Assembly (NCBI GenBank): GCA_035705985.1 | Contig: DASSVP010000163.1 | Coordinates: 1-14,951, forward strand | Origin: JACVRW01 sp035705985 | GTDB lineage: Bacteria > Actinomycetota > Thermoleophilia > Solirubrobacterales > Thermoleophilaceae | DNA: 14,951 nt | Direction of reading: 5' to 3' | Shown: in pieces, positions 1 through 6,852 of the stretch | How positions within the stretch are numbered: the first letter of the stretch is position 1 | Layout: each line of letters begins with the position of its first letter | Position numbers and translations under genes: made by a program | The notes under the pieces: model-generated | What the model saw: only the letters and a program-made list of their open reading frames with translations | What the model was told of the DNA's origin: nothing | Databases searched by the model: none

Positions 1-101
1 TAGGCGGCGCCGAGCGCCGCCAGCGCGACGGCGATTCGCTCGATCGCCTCGGCGAGCGCGGCGAGCAGCTCCTGTCGCCCTTCGGCGGCCGTATACGGCA
101 T
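1..101 (-). CDS. Partial unknown protein, N-terminal 33 codons only
   Basis: The frame opens with ATG at 101 and stays open to the left edge. The visible residues begin MPYTAAEGRQELLAALAEAI and continue as an alanine/leucine-rich amphipathic helix of the kind seen in small all-alpha proteins. I do not recognise the family. The start is supported by a TAnnnT -10 element (TAGTCT, 108-113) exactly six bases upstream, which fits a leaderless transcript, and by high G/C at third codon positions. The gene diverges from the LLM oxidoreductase at 144. No function can be assigned from this fragment. Confidence 0.55.
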   Translation of the reverse strand, partial: MPYTAAEGRQELLAALAEAIERIAVALAALGAA

Positions 102-107
102 GTGGCG

Positions 108-113
108 AGACTA
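108..113 (-). promoter_or_regulatory. Putative -10 element for a leaderless transcript
   Basis: TAGTCT on the minus strand is followed by six bases and then the ATG at 101. TAnnnT-N6-start is the usual arrangement for leaderless actinobacterial mRNAs. No Shine-Dalgarno sequence is seen before this ATG. I could not identify a convincing -35 element. Confidence 0.4.
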
Positions 114-143
114 GTGGCGCGCGCGTGAGAGGATCGCGGCGGT

Positions 144-1001
144 TTGGAGCTCGGCGTCCACCTGCCGCTCATGGAGTTCGGCGACGAGGGACAGTCGCTC
201 GCGCGGCTCACGCGCACCGTCGACGCTGCGCGCGAGTGCGAGCTGGCGGCGATCGCGGCCAACGACCACTTCCTGTTCTCGACTCCCTGGCTCGACGGCC
301 CGACCGCCCTCGCCGCCGTGCTCGAGCGATCCGGCTCGATGGACCTCGCGACCACCATCTCGCTCGTCTCGCTCCGCGGGCCGGTGGCGCTCGCGAAGAC
401 GCTCGCGGCTCTCGACCTGCTGTCCGGCGGGCGCGTGATCGCCGGTGTCGGCCCGGGATCGTCAGAGCGCGATTACGAGGCCGTCGGCATCCCGTACGAG
501 GACCGCTGGAGCCGTTTCGAAGACGCCGTCACGGAGCTCCGCGCACTCCTCGGCGACGACTCCCCGCTCGAGCCGCGTCCGCGCCGGCGCATCGCGATCT
601 GGATCGGCAGCTGGGGCTCGCCGGCCGGGCTCCGCCGTGTCGCCCGGCTCGCGGACGGCTGGCTGGCGTCCGCCTACAACACGACGCCGGAGGCGTTCGG
701 GGCCGCACGGGCCACCCTCCCGGACGGCTTTCCGAACGCGCTGGTGACGATGTGGACCTGGATCACCAAGGACGCGCGCGACGCGGAGAGGGTGCTGCGC
801 AAAGTGCTGGCGCCCCTCCTCAGACGCGACCCGGACGTCCTGCGCGACCAGCTCTGCATCGGCCCGCCGGAGCGCTGCGCCGAGCTGCTCGCTCGCTTCG
901 CGGAGGCCGGCTGCGAGCGCGTCTACCTGTGGCCGCTCGGCGACGAGCCCCGTCAAATCGAGCTCGCCGCGAGCCGCGTGCTGCCGGCCGTGAACGGCTA
1001 G
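144..1001 (+). CDS. LLM-class flavin-dependent oxidoreductase (probably F420-dependent)
   Basis: A 285-residue luciferase-like monooxygenase-fold (TIM-barrel) protein, presumably cytosolic and using F420 or FMN; the substrate is unknown. The family signature lies at residues 91-129: LDLLSGGRVIAGVGPGSSE, then the G-IPY-R-F pattern. The early barrel strand motif ANDHFLF is at 39-45. The length fits the shorter F420-type members. The start is TTG at 144, backed by GAGAGGA at 127-133 with ten bases spacing. The stop overlaps the convergent methyltransferase stop by four bases (CTAG, 998-1001). Some LLM members act on sulfur compounds (SsuD, DmoA), which is suggestive beside a methanethiol oxidase. 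The sequence itself does not show that specificity. Confidence 0.88.
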   Translation: MELGVHLPLMEFGDEGQSLARLTRTVDAARECELAAIAANDHFLFSTPWLDGPTALAAVLERSGSMDLATTISLVSLRGPVALAKTLAALDLLSGGRVIAGVGPGSSERDYEAVGIPYEDRWSRFEDAVTELRALLGDDSPLEPRPRRRIAIWIGSWGSPAGLRRVARLADGWLASAYNTTPEAFGAARATLPDGFPNALVTMWTWITKDARDAERVLRKVLAPLLRRDPDVLRDQLCIGPPERCAELLARFAEAGCERVYLWPLGDEPRQIELAASRVLPAVNG

Positions 1002-1621
1002 GGGGAAACCGCGACGCCCAGCGAGTCCGCGGTCAGGAACTTCGGGGCGCCGTCCTCGTAGAACTCCTCCACCTCCGTGATCGTGAAGCCGGCGGCGTTC
1101 AGCCGTTCGACGATTGGACGGGTCAGGTGACAGCCGCCGAACACGCGCTTCTGGATCGGCTCGAGCCGGTGCTGCAGGCGACGCACCTTCTCGTCCGGGG
1201 CCAGCCCGTGCTCGACGAAATGGAGCTTGCCGCCGGGCTTCAGCACACGGCGCAGCTCGGCCAGCGCGGCGCCGAGGTCCGGGATCGTGCACATCGTCCA
1301 TGTCGAGAGGGCGGAGTCGAAGCTGTCGTCGGCGAACGGCAGCGACTGTCCGTCCAGGCCGGACCGCTCCACCGGGACCGTCGTCGCGCCGAGCCGCCTC
1401 GCCGCGAGCTTCCAGCCGAGGTCGGCGGGCTCGATGGCGGCCACGCGCGTGACCTCGGGCGGGTAGAACGGGACGTTGAGGCCGGAACCGAAGCCGATCT
1501 CCACGACCTCGCCCTCGAGCCCTTCGCAGACCCGCTCCCGGATCGGAGCGGCGCCCTTCATGCCGCACGCGACGTTCACGATCCGCGGGAGAACCTTGTC
1601 GTCGTAGAACCCGATGAGCAA
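998..1621 (-). CDS. Class I SAM-dependent methyltransferase, METTL7/TMT1 (thiol methyltransferase)-like
   Basis: A 207-residue Rossmann methyltransferase. The SAM-binding glycine loop is VEIGFGSGLN (40-49), an acidic residue ends the second strand (E64), LPFADDSFD is at 94-102, and LKPGGKLHFVEHG is at 127-139. After the core come a LQHRLEPIQKRVFGGCHLTR stretch (149-168) and a C-terminal P-FLTADSLGVA segment (193-204). From memory of the family, this layout (FVEH, LQ-L-P, GC-LTR) matches human METTL7A/B, which methylate H2S and alkyl thiols. The membrane anchor of the human proteins is absent, so it is probably cytosolic. The start is TTG at 1621 with only a weak AAGG directly before it; a GTG 15 codons in is less likely, as it would drop the family-typical FYDDKVLPR. 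It lies 26 bases after the zinc-ribbon gene, probably co-transcribed. The thiol substrate is inferred. Confidence 0.85.
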   Translation of the reverse strand: MLIGFYDDKVLPRIVNVACGMKGAAPIRERVCEGLEGEVVEIGFGSGLNVPFYPPEVTRVAAIEPADLGWKLAARRLGATTVPVERSGLDGQSLPFADDSFDSALSTWTMCTIPDLGAALAELRRVLKPGGKLHFVEHGLAPDEKVRRLQHRLEPIQKRVFGGCHLTRPIVERLNAAGFTITEVEEFYEDGAPKFLTADSLGVAVSP

Positions 1622-1647
1622 CCTTAACCGCAGCCCTCGAGCGGCGG

Positions 1648-1899
1648 CTAGGCCGGGCGCAGGGCGAGCCGCACGACTACGTGCGTCGGCCGGGTCGGCT
1701 CTCCGAGCGTGAGGAACTCACGTACGAAGCCGGCGTGGCCGCAGAAGCCGCAGCACAGGTCATCGGCGGGCGCCATCCCGCGCGGGCCCGGCAGGACGGG
1801 CGCGTCGCAGCCCGGGCACGCCAGCGTCCCGGTCGCGAGCTCCCAGCCCGCGACGTCGTCGCGGTTCTCGAAATGTCCGGGCACGCGCTCGATCGGCAT
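1648..1899 (-). CDS. Small zinc-ribbon protein of unknown function
   Basis: An 83-residue protein with two cysteine pairs: CPGC at 28-31 and CCGFC at 49-53. The 17-residue gap is rich in Pro and Gly, as in a treble-clef or zinc-ribbon knuckle. The tail PTHVVVRLALRP looks like a beta strand. I know of no characterised family member. I chose ATG at 1899 over TTG at 1905 because a TAAACT -10 element (1908-1913) sits eight bases upstream, which places the transcription start near this ATG. It is the first gene of a two-gene leftward operon with the METTL7-like methyltransferase and diverges from the methanethiol oxidase. It may bind zinc or copper, but this is inferred from the cysteines only. 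Confidence 0.68.
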   Translation of the reverse strand: MPIERVPGHFENRDDVAGWELATGTLACPGCDAPVLPGPRGMAPADDLCCGFCGHAGFVREFLTLGEPTRPTHVVVRLALRPA

Positions 1900-1907
1900 C
1901 CCCAATG

Positions 1908-1913
1908 AGTTTA
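1908..1913 (-). promoter_or_regulatory. Putative -10 element of the zinc-ribbon/methyltransferase operon
   Basis: TAAACT on the minus strand, eight bases before the ATG at 1899. It lies in the region of about 105 bases between the divergent methyltransferase and methanethiol oxidase operons. No clear -35 element was identified. Confidence 0.35.
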
Positions 1914-1986
1914 GGCCGGGGCGGCGGCATTTACCGGACGCCTACCGATCGCCAATCAGGCGGGGGTGGAATCGAAGCGTGAACCG

Positions 1987-1993
1987 AAAGGAG
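1987..1993 (+). promoter_or_regulatory. Ribosome binding site that decides the methanethiol oxidase start
   Basis: AAAGGAG lies eleven bases before the ATG at 2005. It falls inside the reading frame that would begin at GTG 1966, so the ATG is the better start. Confidence 0.6.
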
Positions 1994-2004
1994 ATACGGA
2001 GAAC

Positions 2005-3414
2005 ATGCCGAGGCTGACCCCCGACCCGAGTTTTTACGCCACCGCCACGGAGGCCGCGACGGCCGAGCCCGAGCAACTCGCCTACGTCGCCACCATCGGC
2101 GTGGGCGAGAACGGCAACACGCCGCCGGACGCGCTCCGCGTGATCGACCTGAACCGCGAGTCCGAGTCGTACGGCATGCTCGCCGGCCGCGTCGAAATGC
2201 CGAACGTCGGCGACGAGCTCCACCACTTCGGCTGGAATGCATGCTCGTCGGCGCTCTGCCCGTGGATGCCGCACCCGCATGTGGAGCGGCGCTACCTGAT
2301 CGTCCCCGGCCTGCGCTCCTCGCGCGTGTACGTGCTCGACACGAAGGACGATCCGATGAACCCCAGGATCGTCCGGACGATCGAGCCCGAAGAGATCGCG
2401 GCGAAGACGGGCTACAGCCGGGCGCACACGGTCCACTGCGGTCCCGATGGGATCTACGTGAACGCGATCGGCAACCCGGATGGCGACGGCCCCGGCGGCA
2501 TCTTCGTCCTCGACCACGACACGTTCGAGGTGAAGGGCGCCTGGGAGCGCGACCGCGGCCCGCAGGAGCTGGCCTACGACTTCTGGTGGCACCTCGGGTA
2601 CGACCGAGTCGTCACCAGCGAGTGGGGCACGCCCAACATGGTGGAGGCCGGGATCGATCCGGAGCTCCTGCTCGGGAACAAATACGGCCACAAGCTCCAT
2701 GTCTGGGACATGAAGCGCCGCACGCACCTCCAGGAGATCGACCTCGGCGCCGAGAACCAGATGGCGCTCGAGCTCCGGCCCGCGCATGACCCGGACAAGG
2801 CGTACGGGTTCGTCGGGACCGTGGTTTCGACGGCCGACCTGTCAGCGTCGGTGTTCCTGTGGGAGCGCCGGCCGGACGGCACGTTCGCGGCCGAGAAGGT
2901 GATCTCCGTGCCTGCCGAGCCCGCGCACCCGGACCAGCTGCCCGACGCTCTGAAGCCGTTCGAGGCGGTGCCGCCGCTGGTCACGGACATCGCCCTGTCG
3001 GTGGACGACCGCTCGCTGTTCGTGTCCTGCTGGGGCACGGGGGAGCTGAAGCGATACGACGTGACCGATCCGCGCAACCCCCGCGAGACCGGCTCGGTGC
3101 GCCTCGGCGGAATCGTCGACCGTTCGGCCCACCCGGCCGGCGGCCCGGTGAACGGCGGACCGCAGATGGTCGAGGTGAGCCGCGACGGACGGCGCGTGTA
3201 CCTGACGAACTCGCTGTACCGCTCCTGGGACGAGCAGTTCTACCCGGACGGGATCGACGGTTGGCTCGTCAAGCTCGACGCGGGGGAGGACGGCTCGCTG
3301 AGCCTCGACCCCGACTTCTTCGTCGAGTTCCCCGAGGGTGAGCGGCCCCACCAGGTCCGCCTCCAGGGCGGCGACGCCTCCTCCGACTCGTACTGCTTCC
3401 CGAACGCGGGCTGA
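2005..3414 (+). CDS. Methanethiol oxidase / selenium-binding protein, SBP56 (SELENBP1) family
   Basis: A 469-residue full-length SBP56-family protein. Characterised members (human SELENBP1, bacterial MtoX) are copper-dependent enzymes that oxidise methanethiol to formaldehyde, H2S and H2O2. Hallmarks are HHFGWNACSS at about 73-82 with the family's conserved cysteine, PHPHVERRYLIVPGL, AHTVHCGPDGIY, FWWHLGYDRVVTSEWGTP, and the closing HQVRLQGGDASSD near the C-terminus. Several histidines are plausible copper ligands. The repeated strand units fit a beta-propeller. The protein has no Sec or Tat signal peptide, so it is probably cytosolic, unlike the periplasmic Hyphomicrobium enzyme. ATG 2005 is preferred because AAAGGAG precedes it. 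The downstream membrane-protein gene starts four bases after its stop. It diverges from a METTL7-like thiol methyltransferase, which suggests methanethiol turnover. Confidence 0.93.
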   Translation: MPRLTPDPSFYATATEAATAEPEQLAYVATIGVGENGNTPPDALRVIDLNRESESYGMLAGRVEMPNVGDELHHFGWNACSSALCPWMPHPHVERRYLIVPGLRSSRVYVLDTKDDPMNPRIVRTIEPEEIAAKTGYSRAHTVHCGPDGIYVNAIGNPDGDGPGGIFVLDHDTFEVKGAWERDRGPQELAYDFWWHLGYDRVVTSEWGTPNMVEAGIDPELLLGNKYGHKLHVWDMKRRTHLQEIDLGAENQMALELRPAHDPDKAYGFVGTVVSTADLSASVFLWERRPDGTFAAEKVISVPAEPAHPDQLPDALKPFEAVPPLVTDIALSVDDRSLFVSCWGTGELKRYDVTDPRNPRETGSVRLGGIVDRSAHPAGGPVNGGPQMVEVSRDGRRVYLTNSLYRSWDEQFYPDGIDGWLVKLDAGEDGSLSLDPDFFVEFPEGERPHQVRLQGGDASSDSYCFPNAG

Positions 3415-3417
3415 GGG

Positions 3418-4068
3418 ATGGAGAGCCTGCCTCTCGTCACCGTCGCGTTGCTCGGCGCCTATCACGGGCTCAACCCCGCGATGGGCTGGCTGTTCGCGGT
3501 TGGTCTCGGGATGCAGGACCGCGAGCGGCGGTCGGTGCTTCGCGCGCTGCCGCCGATCGCGGCCGGCCACGAGCTGGCGATCGCATTGGTCGCCGCGCTC
3601 GTGGTCGGCCTCGGGACGCTGGCCGACCCGCGCCCGCTGCACGTGGGCGCCGCCGCGGTGCTGATCGGGTTCGGCGTCTTCCGCTTCCTGAGGCCGCGCG
3701 CTCACCCCCGCTGGACGACCATGCGCGTGAGCCGCGGCGAGCTCACCTGGTGGTCGTTCCTGATGTCGAGCGCCCACGGCGCCGGCCTCATGGTGGCGCC
3801 GGTGCTGCTCGGGAGCGGTGGGGCAGCCGACGACGCTCACGCCCATGCCGGTCACATCCACGAGAACCCGGTCGACCCGATGGGCCTGCACGAGGCGGCG
3901 GTCGCGATCACCGTCCACGTGGGCGCGATGCTCGCGGTGATGGCGGTGGTGGCGCTGGTGGTCTACGAGAAGGCGGGCCTCACCTTCCTCCGCAAGGCGT
4001 GGATCAATTCGGACCAGTTCTGGGCGGCCGCGTTCATCCTCGCCGGGCTGGCAACGCTGGTCACGTGA
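3418..4068 (+). CDS. Six-helix membrane protein with a histidine-rich loop, NicO/UreH-like; putative metal transporter
   Basis: A 216-residue integral membrane protein. Hydrophobic segments lie near residues 6-30, 46-68, 75-91, 111-132, 160-183 and 199-216. The first has LGAYHGLNPAMGW (12-24), which recalls the helix-one histidine motif of NicO/RcnA/UreH-type nickel and cobalt transporters. Further intramembrane histidines occur in AAGHELA (48-54) and SSAHGAG (117-123). The loop at 140-148 is AHAHAGHIH, typical of metal-binding loops. Its ATG follows the methanethiol oxidase stop by three bases, so the two are translationally coupled. An attractive role is moving copper or another metal for the oxidase. 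This is inference from context and histidines; the family link is from memory of motifs. The stop overlaps the convergent regulator's stop in TCACGTGA (4061-4068). Confidence 0.75.
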   Translation: MESLPLVTVALLGAYHGLNPAMGWLFAVGLGMQDRERRSVLRALPPIAAGHELAIALVAALVVGLGTLADPRPLHVGAAAVLIGFGVFRFLRPRAHPRWTTMRVSRGELTWWSFLMSSAHGAGLMVAPVLLGSGGAADDAHAHAGHIHENPVDPMGLHEAAVAITVHVGAMLAVMAVVALVVYEKAGLTFLRKAWINSDQFWAAAFILAGLATLVT

Positions 4069-6820
4069 CGGGCTCGACCACGTCGCTCAGGTCGGGAAGT
4101 CCGTGGGCGAGGTTCTCGCGTAGGAGCTGAGCCGCCTCGGCGTGGTCGCCGCGCTCGAGCGCCTCGATGATCGCGTCGTGCTGCGCGGCGGAGCGCTCGA
4201 CGCGGCTCGCGTCGCTCATGAAGACGCGCTCGTAGCGCAGCAGCGCGCGCTTGATCGGTGCGAGCGCGCTCAGGATCTCCTCGTTCCCGCAGCGCCCGGT
4301 TAGGTGGCGGTGGAAGTCGTCGTCGGCCGCGAGCGCGGCGGCGGGGTCGTCCCTGGCCGCGCGCAGCCGCGCGTTTGCCTGCCGCAGGGCTTCCAGAGAG
4401 CTGGAGTCGAATGGCGGCGAGCGGCGCACCGCCACGCTCTCGAGAACCACCGCGGCGGGGAACAGCCTGCGCGCCTCGCCCATGGCGAGCGGCGCGGCTC
4501 GGTAACGGCGGTCCTTCCTTTCCACGAGCCCGGCCTTCGCGAACGCCTCGAGGCGCTCGGCTGACTCCTCGGCTGTCACGCCGAGCCGCTCGGCGACCGC
4601 CTCGGCGTCGACCCACTCGTCGACGTCGAGCACCCCGACGAGCACTCGGAAGTCGACCACGCTCCTGGAGCCCTCGGACATCGTCGCGAGGTCGGCGGCG
4701 CGCTCCAGGACGGCCGGGAGCGCCAGCCCCGTGAGCCGCTCGGCGTCCGGCACCTGGTCCCAGAGCTCCAGCACCCGCTCGACGTGGCCGAGCGCCTCCG
4801 TGAGCCCCGACACCTCCTCGGCCTCCTTGGTTGCGCGAAGCGACGCCGCCAGCGCCTCCACCGGCCGGCGCGCCGCGGCCCAGTGCTGCGCGGCCTCGGC
4901 CGCGTCCGCGCCGCTCGTCGCCAGCCATGGCTTCTCCATCAGCGAGCGTGCGATGCGCTCGTGCAGCACCTCGCGCTCGCCCGGCAGCAGCGTGCCGTAG
5001 ACCGCCTCGGCGAAGAGCTCGTGGCGAAAGCGGAACGTCCCGTTGGCCTGGTCCGGCACGAGCACGTCGTGCTCCACCGCCTGCCGCAGCGCCTCGGCGA
5101 GCGCCAGGTCGTCGAGCGGCGTGAGCGCCGTGAGGAACTCGTACGACACCCCGCTGCCCGCGGCGGCCGCGACACGGAGCACTGAGCGCGCTCCGGCATG
5201 GAGCCGCGCGATGTCGGCGAGCAGCATGTCGCGCAGCGCGGGCGGAAGCGCGGCCTCCCCGCGCAGGCTGGCGTGGAGAAGCTGACGTGCGAAAAACGGG
5301 TTTCCCCCGGATCGCTCGAAGATGGCGTCGACCAGCGCGTCGGGCGCCGACTCGCTGGTCTCTCGCACCAGCGCCTCGACGGCATCCCGCTCGAGCGGCT
5401 CGAGTTCGAGCACCGTCGCGGCCTGGGCGCTCACGAGGTCGGACGCGACCCGCTGGAGCACGTCTCCGGGCCGGAGCGCCTTGCCCCGGTACGTGCCCAC
5501 GAGCAGCACACCCGCGCTCGCCAGCTCGCGCACGAGGAACGCGAAGAGGTCGAGGGTGGACGCGTCCGCCCAGTGGAGGTCCTCGAGCGTGAGCACCACC
5601 GGCTCGTCGTCAGCGAGCCGGCGCAGCAGCAGCGCCGTCTCCTGGAAGAGGCGCAGGCGCGAATCGCTGCGGTCGCCGCCGTCGCCCTCGGGCGCGCCCC
5701 CTCCGGCGAGCTCGGGGACGAGCCGCGGCAGCTCCCGCAGCTCGCCGGCGAGCCTGGCCGCGGCGGCGGCTTCACTCACGGGGCGCAACGCCTCCGCGAA
5801 CGGCAGGTAGGGGAGCCCCACGCCGACCAGCTGGATGCAGCGCCCGGTGAGGACGGTGGCGCCACCGCCGCGCGCAACGTGCGCGAGCTCGGCGACGAGC
5901 CGGGACTTCCCGATCCCGGCGCGGCCCTGGACGAGCGTGGTGCGCCCGTCGCCCTGGCTAGCCGACTCGAGCGCGTCCTCGAGCCGGGCGAGCTCGTCGG
6001 CGCGGCCGAACAGGCCCGGCGCGGCGACCGCTACGTCCGGCAGAGAGCGGCTGCCCGGCCGCTCGGGCTGTGGGCGCGGCCCGCTCTCCAGGCTCGGGTC
6101 CTGGTTCAGGATGCCAAGCTGGAGCCGCTTCAGCGCCTGCGACGGCTCGATGCCGAGCTCGTCGTCGAGCATCCGCCGGAAGCGGTCGTACGCGGCGAGC
6201 GCCTCCGCCTGCCGGCCGCTCTTATAGAGGCCGAGCATCAGCTGCCGGTGGAGCCGCTCGCGAAGCGGGTGCTGGGCGGTCAGGGCCTCGAGCTCGCCGA
6301 CGACGTCGCCGGGCCGGGCCCCCGCGAGGTCGGCGTCGATGCGTTCCTCCAAGCAGGCGAGCCGCAGCTCCTCGAGGTGGGCGCCCTCCACGCCCGCGAA
6401 CGGCTCGGAGAACTCGGCGAGCGCCGGGCCGCGCCAGATCTCCAGTGCTTCGCGCAGCAGCCGCGCCGCCCCGGCGGGGTCGCCTGCCTCGAGGGCGGCG
6501 CGCCCATCTGCGCGCAGGGCGCGGAACCGGCTCAGGTCGAGCCGCTCCGGCCCGACCACCACCAGGTAGCCCGGCGGTTGGGTCTGGAGCACCCCGTCCG
6601 GCAGCACCTTGCGGAGCCGGGAGACGTAGATCTGGACCATCTTCGCCGCCGAGTCGGGCGCGCCGTCGCCCCACAGGTCGTCCACCAGCCGCCCGACCGA
6701 GACCGTGCGATTCGAGTCGAGCAGCAGGCGGGCGAGGAGCGCGCGCTGCTTCGGGCCGCCGAGCGCCACCGGCGCATCGCCTTCAACTGCCTGCAGCGGG
6801 CCAAGGAGCCGAAACTCCAT
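4061..6820 (-). CDS. BTAD/AAA transcriptional regulator fused to a C-terminal GntR-like winged helix and FCD domain
   Basis: A 919-residue multidomain regulator. Residues 1-90 are an OmpR-type winged helix (GGPKQRALLARLLLDSN, then QIYVSRLRKVL). Residues 97-240 are a BTAD domain ending YDRFRRMLDDELGIEPS. Residues 270-520 are an AAA/STAND ATPase with FGRADEL, Walker A GRAGIGKS (299-306) and Walker B VVLTLEDLHW (408-417). A helical region runs to about 710. Instead of the expected long TPR tract or LuxR helix-turn-helix, residues 714-919 read as a second winged helix (about 725-775) and an FCD domain, the ligand-binding fold of FadR-type GntR regulators. All four usual FCD metal-ligand positions are present: D833, H837, H881, H906. 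The frame is continuous across the junction. An ATG falls exactly at M714 (4681), but without a Shine-Dalgarno. It lies 32 bases after the permease stop, so it may belong to the ABC operon. It presumably binds DNA and senses a small ligand. Confidence 0.88.
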   Translation of the reverse strand: MEFRLLGPLQAVEGDAPVALGGPKQRALLARLLLDSNRTVSVGRLVDDLWGDGAPDSAAKMVQIYVSRLRKVLPDGVLQTQPPGYLVVVGPERLDLSRFRALRADGRAALEAGDPAGAARLLREALEIWRGPALAEFSEPFAGVEGAHLEELRLACLEERIDADLAGARPGDVVGELEALTAQHPLRERLHRQLMLGLYKSGRQAEALAAYDRFRRMLDDELGIEPSQALKRLQLGILNQDPSLESGPRPQPERPGSRSLPDVAVAAPGLFGRADELARLEDALESASQGDGRTTLVQGRAGIGKSRLVAELAHVARGGGATVLTGRCIQLVGVGLPYLPFAEALRPVSEAAAAARLAGELRELPRLVPELAGGGAPEGDGGDRSDSRLRLFQETALLLRRLADDEPVVLTLEDLHWADASTLDLFAFLVRELASAGVLLVGTYRGKALRPGDVLQRVASDLVSAQAATVLELEPLERDAVEALVRETSESAPDALVDAIFERSGGNPFFARQLLHASLRGEAALPPALRDMLLADIARLHAGARSVLRVAAAAGSGVSYEFLTALTPLDDLALAEALRQAVEHDVLVPDQANGTFRFRHELFAEAVYGTLLPGEREVLHERIARSLMEKPWLATSGADAAEAAQHWAAARRPVEALAASLRATKEAEEVSGLTEALGHVERVLELWDQVPDAERLTGLALPAVLERAADLATMSEGSRSVVDFRVLVGVLDVDEWVDAEAVAERLGVTAEESAERLEAFAKAGLVERKDRRYRAAPLAMGEARRLFPAAVVLESVAVRRSPPFDSSSLEALRQANARLRAARDDPAAALAADDDFHRHLTGRCGNEEILSALAPIKRALLRYERVFMSDASRVERSAAQHDAIIEALERGDHAEAAQLLRENLAHGLPDLSDVVEPVT

Positions 6821-6852
6821 AACGAGTCTCGGCCCAAGCTACCAGCGGCTCG

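Noticed and set aside
144..1001. The LLM protein as a dimethylsulfide or alkanesulfonate monooxygenase belonging to the sulfur module
   Set aside because: It is tempting by position, but it is convergent, shorter than SsuD/DmoA, and its motifs look more like F420-type members. No sulfur-specific feature can be seen.
125..1627. A 500-codon open frame on the plus strand across the LLM and methyltransferase genes
   Set aside because: It is arginine-rich, has no recognisable domain and lies over two well-supported genes in other frames. Long open frames like this are expected at this GC content.
1966..2004. GTG 1966 as start of the methanethiol oxidase
   Set aside because: The extra 13 residues are charged and not family-like, and AAAGGAG lies inside them at a proper distance from ATG 2005.
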